Numbered from the stretch's first letter, positions 1 through 7,260 are shown. The stretch: 20,939 nt of DNA from JACDAN01 sp035707105 (GCA_035707105.1 DASSUI010000043.1:1-20939); one strand, 5' to 3'. Program-made: numbers and translations. Notes: generated from the letters alone by a model not told the origin.

Positions 1-567
1 CGGCTCGTTGCGGTCGATCGCGAGCCGGAGATGCCTGATCGCGTCGTCTGTGCGGCCGGCGAGGCTCTCGCAGCACGCGAGGTTGTAGAGCGGCCCTGCG
101 TACTCAGGATGAGCTTCGATCAACTCGCGTCCCCGATCGGCAGCCTCGGCGTATTCGCCTGACTCGTAGAGATGGTTGAGCGGCATCCAAATCTCGCCGC
201 CCTGGGCCTCGAACGCCTTCCCCGGAGTTCCGCCGACCGCGACGATCGTCGTCCCCGGCTCCTCAGCGAACGCTGTCCGCTTGACGGCGGGGCGAGCGAA
301 GACGAGTGTGCCCGCGGGTGCGTCCACCCGCTCGCCGTCGAGCTCGAACGTCGCGCGCCCGCGCTGGACGAGGTAGAGCTCCTCCTGCAGGTCATGCTCC
401 TGTGACTCGTCGTGCTCGTTGATGAGCCGATCGCCCACCTGATGAGCCGTAAATGCATTGACGCCGAAGGACGTGATCCCGAAGTGGAACCGGATCGGCC
501 GCGAGGGAACGCGGCCGTCATTGATCTCGTCGATCTCGTCGATCTGCGCCACCGCGTAACCGCTCAT
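1..567 (-). CDS. Cupin-TPR fusion protein, partial (C-terminus beyond left edge)
   Basis: The reading frame starts at ATG 567 and is still open at base 1, giving 189 residues. A strong AGGAGGG ribosome site lies at 572-578, four bases before the start. Residues about 28-110 look like a small cupin barrel: His52 and His58 sit before a Glu-rich strand (QEELYLVQRG, 61-70), followed by a PAGT turn (84-87). Residues about 128-189 look like tetratricopeptide helices (LYESGEYAEAADRGRELI, then YNLACCESLAGRTDDAIRHL). Cupin plus TPR proteins of this type are known as small hypothetical or regulatory proteins; the ligand cannot be told. The gene lies outside the repeat array and is transcribed away from it. 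Fold assignment is fairly sure, function is not. Confidence 0.8.
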   Translation of the reverse strand, partial: MSGYAVAQIDEIDEINDGRVPSRPIRFHFGITSFGVNAFTAHQVGDRLINEHDESQEHDLQEELYLVQRGRATFELDGERVDAPAGTLVFARPAVKRTAFAEEPGTTIVAVGGTPGKAFEAQGGEIWMPLNHLYESGEYAEAADRGRELIEAHPEYAGPLYNLACCESLAGRTDDAIRHLRLAIDRNEP

Positions 568-962
568 TCGACCCTCCTGTTTCGGATGTGGGAGAAGCAG
601 GCGACCCAGCCTAACGAGCGCCGCCCCGCCAAGAATCGCTGCGCCAGAGGCGACCATCGGCGAGTTCTCGTTCGGTGACCCGACGCATAGGCCAACTAGC
701 GGCTTCTTGCTCAAGCGCTGTCGGTGGCATGGCTGCCCAAGCCGTCAGCCACGGCGCGAAGGGTGGTGATCCGAGGCTGCCGTCCAGCCAGGCTGCCAGT
801 TGGCCGACGAACGCTTCGACGGTTCGAGCAGGAAGCGCCGCAGCACCGGCAGCTCGAGCTCGGCATCGAGGGGCCGCCCGAGGATCTCCCGTGTGGATCA
901 GCCGCAGGCGCGGCCGTGGCTCAGGCGAAATAGCCGGACGGGACTGCGCGTTGGAAATCAGC
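568..962. other. 395-nt stretch without a convincing gene
   Basis: Apart from the ribosome site of the leftward cupin-TPR gene (572-578), I see nothing I can name here. Open frames exist on both strands (for example 611-964 minus), but they are Arg/Ala/Ser/Pro-rich in the manner of chance frames in high-GC DNA and show no recognisable motif. The stretch should contain the promoters of the two divergent neighbours. It could also be decayed coding sequence. Confidence 0.4.
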
Positions 963-1265
963 ATGATCGCCCGAACGTGGCGCGGGTGGACTCGGCGCGA
1001 GGACTCGGACGCGTTCCTGGACTACATCGAGCGCACCGGCGGGCGCGCGGCTCGCGAGACGCCCGGGAACAGCGGCTTCTACATCCTGCGTCGCGAGGAC
1101 GGCGACCGCATCGAGTTCGTGACGATCAGCCTGTGGGACTCGCTGGACGCGATCCGCGCATTTGCAGGGGACAACCTCGACGAGGCCGTGTTCTACGACG
1201 AGCACGATCGCTTTCTCGTCGATCGCGAACGCTTCGTCACGCACTACGAGATCGTAGGCCCGTAG
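963..1265 (+). CDS. ABM-like (antibiotic biosynthesis monooxygenase fold) protein
   Basis: 100 residues from ATG 963, with GGAAA about 6 bases upstream. The frame is open further upstream, but that extension is low-complexity and the family normally begins with a strand like MIARTWRGW. The pattern fits a single dimeric alpha+beta barrel domain: strand 1 (2-9), helix (14-25), GFYILRR strand, FVTISLWDS strand, helix DAIRAFAG, and a C-terminal DRFLVDRERFVTHYEI segment. Such proteins include cofactor-free monooxygenases and many of unknown role. Its stop is 29 bp before the first 28-bp repeat, so it is either the last chromosomal gene before the array or a cassette whose left repeat is lost. Family call moderate to good; substrate unknown. 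Confidence 0.72.
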   Translation: MIARTWRGWTRREDSDAFLDYIERTGGRAARETPGNSGFYILRREDGDRIEFVTISLWDSLDAIRAFAGDNLDEAVFYDEHDRFLVDRERFVTHYEIVGP

Positions 1266-1294
1266 GGCGCTCGACGGTGGCAACGACGTTCGCG

Positions 1295-1322
1295 TGGGCC
1301 AGCGTTCGGGAATGTCACCCGA
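1295..1322 (+). repeat. 28-bp array repeat, copy 1
   Basis: Matches the consensus at every position (A at the variable position 23). It is the leftmost clear copy and separates the ABM-like gene from the cupin cassette. Confidence 0.95.
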
Positions 1323-1370
1323 ACCGGGTGCGCGTAATGTGATGCCGCACATGAACCAGAACCCGCCGTG

Positions 1371-1799
1371 ATGCCGGCCCTGGGGAGACACGGTACGAAG
1401 ACCACGACCGTCGAGACCGCCGAGCGCGGCCGCTCGCCCTTGGGGGCTCACATCCGCTTCCTGATGGATGGGCCACGCGGCAACATGATCCACTCGACCG
1501 TGCCACCGGGCATGGTGGGCCGCGCCTGCCACTTCCGGACCATCGAGGAGTACTGGTATGTCCTCTCGGGCGAGGGGGAGATCTGGCGGCGGGCGCCGGA
1601 TGACGGAGAGAGCGTCACCCGACTCATCCCCGGTGCGTGCATCGATATCCCGCTGGGCACGGCGTTCCAGTACCGCTGCGGCGGCGGCGTGCCCCTCGTC
1701 TTCATCTGCACTGCCATGCCGCCCTGGCCCGGCGACGGGGAGGCGATGATCATCGACGGGCCATGGACTCCCTGCGTGGACCCTGAGCCCGTCGGCTAA
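1371..1799 (+). CDS. Cupin-domain protein (cassette 1)
   Basis: 142 residues from ATG 1371; a GTG at 1368 is an equally possible start. A conserved beta-barrel core runs from about residue 25 to 125. The first cupin motif is present as PPGMVGRACHF followed by EEYWYVLSGEGEIW, with a single His rather than the usual His-X-His. The second motif, GACIDIPLGTAFQY, has Phe/Gln where the metal-binding His is expected. It may therefore bind metal weakly or not at all and act as a binding or isomerase-type cupin. The ATG is 48 bp after repeat copy 1 and the stop TAA is 9 bp before copy 2; the last two stop bases form part of the inverted arm of that repeat. It is alone in its cassette. Confidence 0.8.
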   Translation: MPALGRHGTKTTTVETAERGRSPLGAHIRFLMDGPRGNMIHSTVPPGMVGRACHFRTIEEYWYVLSGEGEIWRRAPDDGESVTRLIPGACIDIPLGTAFQYRCGGGVPLVFICTAMPPWPGDGEAMIIDGPWTPCVDPEPVG

Positions 1800-1808
1800 C
1801 GCCTGCCC

Positions 1809-1836
1809 TGGGCCAGCGTTCGGGAATGTCCCCCGA
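1809..1836 (+). repeat. 28-bp array repeat, copy 2
   Basis: Exact consensus (C at position 23). AACGC at 1798-1802 can pair with GCGTT inside the repeat (1816-1820) across a 13-nt loop. Confidence 0.95.
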
Positions 1837-1864
1837 GTTGGGAGCGGTGGTGCTAGACCGCCAG

Positions 1865-2044
1865 CTAGCCGCCAGCTCGTGCCACAAGCCAGACGGTGAC
1901 GATGACGAGGGCGATCGTGGCGACCGCGGCGAGCGCGACCAGTGCCCACTGCGTCAACGTTCTCGGGCGGGGGTAGACAATGCCTTCATCGTTCGCCCAC
2001 GGCGAGTCCAGCCTCCGTCGCGCACTGGTCGTGATCCTCGGCAC
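1865..2044 (-). CDS. Small single-TM membrane protein (cassette 2)
   Basis: This 59-residue frame starts at GTG 2044 and ends at TAG 1865. The first 30 residues are polar and Arg/Pro-rich; residues about 33-55 form one clear hydrophobic helix (WALVALAAVATIALVIVTVW), followed by ARAGG. This is a typical small inner-membrane protein with no named family that I recognise. It fills the 249-bp cassette between repeats 2 and 3, with the stop 28 bp from copy 2 and the start 41 bp from copy 3. The clean hydrophobic segment and the fit to the cassette argue that it is real; no obvious ribosome site was seen. Confidence 0.6.
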   Translation of the reverse strand: MPRITTSARRRLDSPWANDEGIVYPRPRTLTQWALVALAAVATIALVIVTVWLVARAGG

Positions 2045-2085
2045 AGACTCAGTGTAGGCGCGCCCGGGACGGAAGGAATGCCGCC

Positions 2086-2113
2086 TGGGCCAGCGTTGGG
2101 GAATGTCACCCGA
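2086..2113 (+). repeat. 28-bp array repeat, copy 3
   Basis: One change from consensus (C to G at position 13). AATGC at 2077-2081 can pair with GCGTT at 2093-2097 through one G-T pair across an 11-nt loop. Confidence 0.93.
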
Positions 2114-2158
2114 CGTACTTTGAGCCAGGCCCCGCGCGAGGGGGGATCTCGGGCGATC

Positions 2159-2989
2159 TCAAGTTGGCTCCATGGTTGGCGCCGTGAACGGCGACCACTC
2201 GTAGACGTTCACCGCGCATACCTCCCGGAAGCCCAGCCGCTCGTACATCGGTTGCCCCATCGGTGACGATCCGAGCACGCCGACGTCGAAGCCGAGCTCG
2301 AGTGTGCCTGCGAGCGCCCGCCGGCTGATCGCCGCGCCGATCCCGCGGCGGCGGGCGTCCGGTACGGTGCAGACGAAATAGAGGCCCGCCACGCCCGCCG
2401 CGAGGAACACTGAGGCGCACGCCACCGGGTCGCCGCCGGCTAGGCCGACGTAGTGCCGCCAAGGCACGTCGTCACCAAGACCGATGCGTGCATACATCTC
2501 GCGTACCCACGTCGCCTCCGAAGGTCCCTCACCGAAGCCGAGCGAGAGCACCTGCTCGTACGCGTCGAGACCGGTGTCGGTCACGACACGCGAGATCCGG
2601 ACGTCCGCCGGCGCCTCGACGTCCGGGAGAGCCCGGATGTCCGCGGCCATGCCGGGCTCCGTGCCGCCCTCGAAGCCGCGCGCTTCGAGCCGGGTTCCGA
2701 CGTCGGTTGGACGCATCGACGGTCCGACGTGCCACGAGCCCGCGACGCCGCTCGTGCGCATCAGATTCTGCGACTCGGTTATCGCGGCGTCTGCACGCTC
2801 GGGCTCGAGATCGGCTCGGATGACGCAGTTGTGGTAGGCGATCGGCGACCCGCCGATTACCCACGTGATCTCCGCGTCGTCGCGCTCGCGACCTCTTCCC
2901 GCGCGTCCAAGCGCGAGCAGGAATTCCGCTTCGTTGTCCTCGACCGCGCGTGCGACCCAGGCGGCGGACACGTCCGTCATGTCTCGCAT
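2159..2989 (-). CDS. GNAT-family N-acetyltransferase (cassette 3, gene B)
   Basis: 276 residues from ATG 2989 (next ATG at 2980; the frame extends upstream to 3028 but without a better start). The C-terminal half carries a full GNAT domain: a strand VGLAGGDPVACASVF, then YFVCTVPDARRRGIGAAI (about 204-221) with the acetyl-CoA binding RRRGIGAA loop, and the terminal MYERLGF helix-strand (248-254). The N-terminal half resembles a degenerate second GNAT unit (for example LEARGF near 101-106), as in tandem GNAT proteins. It probably acetylates a small molecule or protein amine in the cytoplasm; the acceptor is unknown. It lies downstream of the second GNAT gene on the same strand with a 123-bp gap. 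Confidence 0.88.
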   Translation of the reverse strand: MRDMTDVSAAWVARAVEDNEAEFLLALGRAGRGRERDDAEITWVIGGSPIAYHNCVIRADLEPERADAAITESQNLMRTSGVAGSWHVGPSMRPTDVGTRLEARGFEGGTEPGMAADIRALPDVEAPADVRISRVVTDTGLDAYEQVLSLGFGEGPSEATWVREMYARIGLGDDVPWRHYVGLAGGDPVACASVFLAAGVAGLYFVCTVPDARRRGIGAAISRRALAGTLELGFDVGVLGSSPMGQPMYERLGFREVCAVNVYEWSPFTAPTMEPT

Positions 2990-3112
2990 GCTACGAGCCG
3001 CGACGACGAGGCCAGCGACGCCCGACACCGGCGGCCAGCGTGATCGGCGTGGAGAAGCCGTCGATGGCCGATCTTCTCGGATTCCTTCAGGTCGCCTATA
3101 TCGCGAGCTTCG

Positions 3113-3571
3113 CTAGGCGAGCTCGTAGAGGACCTCCTCGACGGGCCGGCCGAAGTTCTCGTTGTGCTCGGTGTGTGAGTCCACGGCGACGAAGCCGCAC
3201 TTCTCGAGCACGCGGATCGAGCCGACGTTGCTTCCTGCCACCCACGCGTGGAGGGGCCGCGGGAGATCCTCGACGAACTCGGCCAGGGCGCGCGTGGCCA
3301 GGCCGCGGCCCCAGAACTCCTTGCCGACCCAGTAGCCGAGCAGGCGCCGCCCGTCGTGCTCCCAGCAGCCGATGTTTCCGGCGACCTGCCCGTCGTGGAC
3401 GATCGTCTTCTTGATCAGGGAGTCGTCCGCGAGGATGCGTTGCCAGTGGGCGTCGAAGGCCTCGCGGTCGCGCGCCGGGAAGAGCGCCATCTCCGTCGCT
3501 TCGGGCTCACGCTGGTGCTCGTAGAAGGCATCGAGGTCGCTCTCGACGACGTCACGGAGGACATGAGCCAC
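3113..3571 (-). CDS. RimJ/RimL-type GNAT acetyltransferase (cassette 3, gene A)
   Basis: 152 residues. The frame shows the RimJ/RimL pattern: an N-terminal LRDVVESDLDAFYEHQREPEAT segment, central LLGYWVGKEFWGRGLATRAL (about 78-96) containing the acetyl-CoA loop GRGLAT, and NVGSIRVLEKCGF (115-127), the conserved helix leading into the last strand. Family members acetylate protein N-termini, amino sugars or antibiotics; the acceptor cannot be read from sequence. It shares a cassette with another GNAT gene on the same strand, one of only two cassettes with two genes. The two GNATs are not close copies: this one is short and single-domain. Confidence 0.9.
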   Translation of the reverse strand: MAHVLRDVVESDLDAFYEHQREPEATEMALFPARDREAFDAHWQRILADDSLIKKTIVHDGQVAGNIGCWEHDGRRLLGYWVGKEFWGRGLATRALAEFVEDLPRPLHAWVAGSNVGSIRVLEKCGFVAVDSHTEHNENFGRPVEEVLYELA

Positions 3572-3919
3572 GGCGCTTGAGGCTACCTCGTGGCGATGTG
3601 CCGTCGTTCCGCAACCTGACCGCGCGCCGCGTTCCTGTTCGACACGAGCGGAACGGTTAGAGGCGCGTGGCTATACGAGGAACGCTCCCAGACTCCTTTC
3701 TGCAATCCGCGCCGTGGCAGCGCCCGACGTGAACAGGGTCACCGCGCAGGCTGTAGCGGACCGCCCCGCACAGGCATCCGCCAGTGCGTACTCCCGCCTC
3801 CACACGTAGTCGGTACGAAAGACTGCGGTGGGCCAGTGTTCGCGAATGTCACTCGATCGGCTGCCGCTCCGCGGGACCCGAGGCCGGCAAGCCCGTTGCG
3901 GAGTGTGAAGCGAGTTCCT
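3572..3919. other. Intergenic stretch holding repeat copy 4, no convincing gene
   Basis: Between the start of the RimJ/RimL-type GNAT gene and the PASTA gene only repeat copy 4 is clear. A possible 44-residue minus-strand frame (GTG 3805 to stop 3671, with an Ala/Thr-rich middle) would complete the cassette's spare end, but I see no motif and do not call it. Promoters for the two flanking genes are expected here. Confidence 0.4.
3829..3856 (+). repeat. 28-bp array repeat, copy 4
   Basis: Three changes from consensus (C9T, G15C, C25T), so stem position 15/25 does not pair. Confidence 0.92.
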
Positions 3920-4528
3920 ATGGTGCCGGGCACAATGCTCGGTCGCGGCGGCCATCCACTGACCCCACGGATCGCCGCCGTTACCACAGTGGCCGCATTC
4001 GTTGGCTTGGTCGTCACGGGTTCCTCCTTCCGGGGCCAGGCAGTTGTTCCTGACGTGGTGGGGATGAACGTGGTCTCGGCGTACGGGTCAGTTCGCGAGG
4101 CCGGCTTCGCCGTACAGATCAATCAGCCGGTTGACGTGACACCGAACTGGGTGGCGAACGTCAGCTGGCAATCCCGGACACCTGGAACTACGGGCAGGGA
4201 AGGCACACCCGTTGTCCTGAGCCTCGAACACGGGCCTCACGGACTCCTTCCGATGGGCGGAACCCGGCAGGTACCTCGGCTCATCGGAAAACGACTCTCT
4301 GATGCGGTTCACACACTTCAGACGCTCGGTTTGATGTGGTCTGCAGCTCCGCTGCCACCGCTTCCGGCCACCATGCGGCCCAGCCTCCTCGACAACTACC
4401 GGGTCACCGGCCAGAGACCGAAGTCCGGTGCACGATTCACGCAAACCGTCCACCGCTGGCTCGACAACGGCAGCCTCTACACGGAGACCTCGACGGTCGG
4501 GCTGGCCGCTGCACTGCGTCCAAACTAA
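3920..4528 (+). CDS. Membrane-anchored PASTA-domain protein (cassette 4)
   Basis: 202 residues from ATG 3920; an in-frame GTG at 3905 is an alternative. One hydrophobic helix lies at about 16-34. Two PASTA-like units follow: residues about 41-105 (VPDVVGMNVVSAYGSVREAG) and about 115-180 (VPRLIGKRLSDAVHTLQTLG). PASTA units bind peptidoglycan fragments or beta-lactams in serine/threonine kinases and penicillin-binding proteins. Here neither a kinase nor a transpeptidase domain is attached, so it would be a stand-alone anchored cell-wall sensor or binder facing outward. It is alone between repeats 4 and 5. Domain call good; role is inference. Confidence 0.8.
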   Translation: MVPGTMLGRGGHPLTPRIAAVTTVAAFVGLVVTGSSFRGQAVVPDVVGMNVVSAYGSVREAGFAVQINQPVDVTPNWVANVSWQSRTPGTTGREGTPVVLSLEHGPHGLLPMGGTRQVPRLIGKRLSDAVHTLQTLGLMWSAAPLPPLPATMRPSLLDNYRVTGQRPKSGARFTQTVHRWLDNGSLYTETSTVGLAAALRPN

Positions 4529-4588
4529 CTTGCGCCCTGCTGGGCAGCTCCTGGTGGGGTGGTTGGGTACAAGGGTGGAGCGGCGCCC

Positions 4589-4616
4589 TGGGCCAGCGTT
4601 CGGGAATGTCCCCCGA
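4589..4616 (+). repeat. 28-bp array repeat, copy 5
   Basis: Exact consensus (C at position 23), 60 bp after the PASTA gene's stop. Confidence 0.95.
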
Positions 4617-4644
4617 GCCGCCCTGTCCGCCACAGGGTTATCCG

Positions 4645-5025
4645 ATGGTCATCACGAACGGCAGGCGCCCGACGCAGGCGGCCGTCAGCACGCCGGTCGC
4701 GCCGTCTCCACGAACACGGCCCCCGCGCAGATACTTCGACCCCTTGGGGACTCGCCAGGTGCCGTTGACGGGGATCGTGCAGGCGGTCGCACTCGTCGCA
4801 TTGACCGCAGGGCTTTTCGCGAACGTGCCTGTGCTGTATCTGCTTCCACCGTTCGTGATCCTCGTTTCGGCCATCACGATCTGGGAGGCGTGGAAGGAGT
4901 CGCGGCGGGCAGACACAGCCGAAGACGTGGCCGCTCGCCCACCTGCCTTTTGGGTCCTCGCAGCGTTTGCGCAGGGTCTCGCAGCCGTCGCCGTCGGCTA
5001 CCTAGTGTGGCGTTACTTCAGCTAG
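4645..5025 (+). CDS. Three-TM membrane protein (cassette 5)
   Basis: 126 residues from ATG 4645, the first start after the repeat; the frame is open through the repeat upstream, but that part is not coding-like. The first 35 residues are polar and Pro/Arg-rich (cytoplasmic by the positive-inside rule). Hydrophobic helices lie at about 40-59, 63-82 and 100-122, with a short charged loop (EAWKESRRADTAEDVA) between the second and third. I recognise no family. It stands alone between repeats 5 and 6. Confidence 0.72.
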   Translation: MVITNGRRPTQAAVSTPVAPSPRTRPPRRYFDPLGTRQVPLTGIVQAVALVALTAGLFANVPVLYLLPPFVILVSAITIWEAWKESRRADTAEDVAARPPAFWVLAAFAQGLAAVAVGYLVWRYFS

Positions 5026-5088
5026 GAACGCGCAGCCCCGTCTTACGCCGAAGCCGCCCTCAGTAGGTGTTAGGGCCAAACGTCCGAA

Positions 5089-5116
5089 TGGGCCAGCGTG
5101 CGGGAATGTCACCCGA
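5089..5116 (+). repeat. 28-bp array repeat, copy 6
   Basis: One change (T12G). ACGT at 5080-5083 can pair with GCGT at 5096-5099 (one G-T pair) over a 12-nt loop. Confidence 0.94.
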
Positions 5117-5158
5117 GCTTTCCGTGAGGTAGGTCGAGCAGCCGTAGACTCAAGCGGC

Positions 5159-5359
5159 ATGCCAACTCTCCATGGCGAAAGCCGCGAGTGGTCGCCTGAG
5201 GAGACCGCGGTCGTCGAAGCCGTTGAAGGCGTCCTGGCCATCTATCGGCGGTCACCGATCGCGTTGCTCACCAAGGAGCGAAGGAGAGGCCTTGCGATTC
5301 AGTGCGCGGTGGCGGCGATGCAAGCAATGGGTCGCGGCTTCCCACACGAGGAGACGTAG
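5159..5359 (+). CDS. Small soluble orphan protein (cassette 6)
   Basis: A 66-residue frame from ATG 5159 that ends 6 bp before repeat copy 7. It is predicted to be helical: SPEETAVVEAVEGVLAIYRR, then an Arg/Lys-rich turn (LLTKERRRGL) and a second helix (AIQCAVAAMQAMG). No family is recognised and no clear ribosome site was seen. The main support is that it fills the 249-bp cassette, with normal amino-acid composition and tight spacing to the repeat. Confidence 0.55.
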   Translation: MPTLHGESREWSPEETAVVEAVEGVLAIYRRSPIALLTKERRRGLAIQCAVAAMQAMGRGFPHEET

Positions 5360-5365
5360 CTCGGC

Positions 5366-5393
5366 TGGGCCAGCGTGCGGGAATGTCACATGA
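5366..5393 (+). repeat. 28-bp array repeat, copy 7
   Basis: Three changes (T12G, C25A, C26T); C25A is the only change in bases 24-26 of any copy that is not C to T. Confidence 0.92.
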
Positions 5394-5403
5394 CAGTAAG
5401 CAG

Positions 5404-6069
5404 TCATCCGGCGAGCTTCCGCATTTCCTTGACTGTCCTGCGGTCTGGATCAATCAAGCCGACATCCGGGTGGCGTGGGAGCTTCGGGGTGTTGTCGGCA
5501 AGGAGAGCAAGTGCTCGTTTTGCCTGCGCCGCGGCGCCCGGTGTGTCTCCCTGCTTGGAGTAGAGACGGGCGCGTGCGACTGCGATTCTCCACGCCTCAA
5601 CCTGGAAGAACGCCTGCGGCTCCGCGGCGTCAAGAAGGTCGGTGACCTCCTCAAGCGACGTGGGGGTCGGATCGTTCTTTAGGAGAATCTCGGCGAGCCG
5701 GAGTTCCGCACGGTGGTTGAAGCTTCGGCCCTGTTCCTGTTCGAGCGCGAGGCAGGCACGCAAGTGCTCGACTGCAGCCCGCGGGTTGCTGTCAAGGAAG
5801 GAGTCTGCGAGTGCGGAGTGAGCGCCCGCGACTTCAAGTACCTCGCCGGGAAAGTCGGCGATGACCCGTTCTAGGAGTGCCCGTCCGGCAGCTACCTCGC
5901 GCCGCTTGTTGGTGCCCGTCAGAGTCACTCCCTGAATGCGGAGGTACTGCGCACGATGGAACGCTGTCCGCGACCGAGCGAGCCTTGCCTCGAACGCCTC
6001 GCGTGCTGAATCGTCCCAAGTCTCTGACCGATACCAATCGTCCCTAGACACCGCTAGGAGCGTATGCAC
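5404..6069 (-). CDS. TPR-like helical repeat protein (cassette 7)
   Basis: 221 residues from GTG 6069, which lies 5 bp from repeat copy 8; an internal GTG at 6051 is a possible alternative start. The protein is almost wholly helical and soluble, with TPR-like units: GRALLERVIADFPGEVLEVA, AHSALADSFLDSNPRAAVEHLRAC, AELRLAEILLKNDP and VARARLYSKQGDTPGAAAQAKRAL. These fit the small-residue spacing of tetratricopeptide repeats, normally protein-protein scaffolds. There is no signal peptide or catalytic domain. The stop is 10 bp beyond repeat 7, so the gene fills its cassette almost exactly. Partner unknown. Confidence 0.78.
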   Translation of the reverse strand: MHTLLAVSRDDWYRSETWDDSAREAFEARLARSRTAFHRAQYLRIQGVTLTGTNKRREVAAGRALLERVIADFPGEVLEVAGAHSALADSFLDSNPRAAVEHLRACLALEQEQGRSFNHRAELRLAEILLKNDPTPTSLEEVTDLLDAAEPQAFFQVEAWRIAVARARLYSKQGDTPGAAAQAKRALALLADNTPKLPRHPDVGLIDPDRRTVKEMRKLAG

Positions 6070-6074
6070 TCCTC

Positions 6075-6102
6075 TGGGCCAGCGTTCGCGAATGTCACCC
6101 GA
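6075..6102 (+). repeat. 28-bp array repeat, copy 8
   Basis: One change (G15C). Just upstream, AGGAG and CTCCT (about 6056-6074) form a separate short inverted repeat. Confidence 0.93.
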
Positions 6103-6182
6103 CCGGCGACTGCGGTTCGAAGCTCACTTGCGTCCCGTCTGCGGGCAGTTCGGATGGCCTAAGCTTTTCGGTTGCGTTGCGA

Positions 6183-6809
6183 ATGACCTTTGCCCTGATC
6201 GCGGTTGCGCTTGTCGCCGGCTGTGGCTCGGGCGGTTCCAATGATCCGGCAGCCACGGGCTCCAAATCGAGCGAACCTGCGCCGCTCGACTGTGTGAGCA
6301 ACCGCGGAACACCGTTCTCGTCTCTGCTGCCGAGTGATGAACAGGCCCTAAGCAGGATGCGAGGAGGCGTCGGAGTTCCCGAGAGCATTTCTGTCGGGGA
6401 CGTCTCGATCTTGGTAACGCGAGGCGACCGATCGTTCTACCGCCTGAGCGAGCACTGCTATGGCTCAGGTCGCGCTTCCCCAACCAACCACGTGTTTGAA
6501 CAGATCAGTTGTGTCCCTGCCTTTCCTTCCCGGAATAGGCCCGTCCTCGACGCCACGGTCTACGGCAGCACAGCCGGCCCTGATGAACGGCCCCAGCGGG
6601 AAACGATGACCGTCCACAGGAGCGAGGGCATCGCGGCGGACGGTGTCGCGAAGGTCGCGCTCGTCGACGCAGATGGGCAGGTTGTCGCGGAGACGCCGGT
6701 AGTCGACAATCTCTACGACTTCGGATCCGTCCCGCCTGGCAACGCCGTGAGGGTCGTCGCGTACGACGCGACTGGCGAAGTCGTCTTCTTCCAGCCGCCC
6801 CGCCCCTAG
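6183..6809 (+). CDS. Lipoprotein of unknown function (cassette 8)
   Basis: 208 residues from ATG 6183; an in-frame TTG at 6177 is possible. A short type II signal (MTFALIAVALVAGC) carries a lipobox ending at Cys14, followed by a flexible Gly/Ser/Pro-rich linker (15-35), so it should be anchored to the outer face of the membrane. The remaining part has three Cys residues and a C-terminal beta-rich region (VAKVALVDADGQVVAETPVV to VRVVAYDATGEVVFFQ), like an immunoglobulin or fibronectin-type fold. No family is recognised. It stands alone between repeats 8 and 9. Confidence 0.76.
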   Translation: MTFALIAVALVAGCGSGGSNDPAATGSKSSEPAPLDCVSNRGTPFSSLLPSDEQALSRMRGGVGVPESISVGDVSILVTRGDRSFYRLSEHCYGSGRASPTNHVFEQISCVPAFPSRNRPVLDATVYGSTAGPDERPQRETMTVHRSEGIAADGVAKVALVDADGQVVAETPVVDNLYDFGSVPPGNAVRVVAYDATGEVVFFQPPRP

Positions 6810-6850
6810 GTCCCTACGCATCGAGTGGAGGTAGGGCGAGAACGCCGTGG

Positions 6851-6878
6851 TGGGCCAGCGTGCGGGAATGTCACTTGA
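6851..6878 (+). repeat. 28-bp array repeat, copy 9
   Basis: Three changes (T12G, C25T, C26T). ACGC at 6842-6845 can pair with GCGT at 6858-6861 over a 12-nt loop. Confidence 0.93.
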
Positions 6879-6886
6879 GGAACGGC

Positions 6887-7178
6887 TCAGTCCTTGACGC
6901 CGTACTTCAGCACGGCCCAAACCCGGAGCCCTTCAAGCGCGAGTACGCACAGGGCGAGCAGGCCAAGCAGCGCGGCGAGTACCCAGTACCAGATGCCCCC
7001 CCCGATCGGCCGACGCGACGGCAGTCCCCGCAAGTATCACGCCGGCAGTGAACCTCACAACTGACCCACCGAAGAACGAGATCACCCGCCCCCAGCCGAA
7101 GCCAACCTGGCGAAGTAGCCAGCCCAGGAGTAGACCACCGACGCCTACGCACAGCACGAGAAGAAGGGCTGTCCTCAC
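6887..7178 (-). pseudogene. Small multi-TM membrane protein gene with a frameshift at a C8 run (cassette 9)
   Basis: From GTG 7178 the frame encodes RTALLLVLCVGVGGLLLGWL (TM1) and a second hydrophobic stretch (VVRFTAGVILAGTAVASAD). At 6996-7003 the + strand has eight consecutive C. Past it the starting frame becomes Arg/His/Pro-rich, while the frame gained by dropping one base reads IWYWVLAALLGLLALCVLAL (a clear TM helix), then LEGLRVWAVLKYGVKD, and stops at 6887, only 8 bp from repeat 9. Seven C would give one continuous protein of 96 residues with about three TM segments. This is either a sequencing or assembly error, a real disruption, or a slippage-controlled gene. Family unknown. Confidence 0.7.
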
Positions 7179-7229
7179 CGGTCGACGTTATCGGCAGCGG
7201 CGCGAGAGTCCTGGACAGTCGTGCTCGAC

Positions 7230-7257
7230 TGGGCCAGCGTTCGGGAATGTCCCCCGA
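7230..7257 (+). repeat. 28-bp array repeat, copy 10
   Basis: Exact consensus (C at position 23). Confidence 0.95.
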
Positions 7258-7260
7258 GCG

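Noticed and set aside
668..683. Possible further decayed repeat (TTCGG followed by TGACCCGA)
   Set aside because: The match lacks the central GAATG part and the TGGGC end; too weak to extend the array to the left or to make the ABM gene a cassette with certainty.
611..964. 117-aa minus-strand ORF
   Set aside because: Composition is Ala/Arg/Pro-rich with no recognisable motif; it overlaps the start of the convincing ABM-like gene.
921..1949. 342-aa minus-strand ORF across repeat copies 1 and 2 and the cupin
   Set aside because: It is a GC-driven shadow of the cupin and ABM genes and translates the repeats.
3671..3805. Possible 44-aa gene at the right end of cassette 3
   Set aside because: No ribosome site or motif and weak composition; noted only as part of the gene-free stretch.
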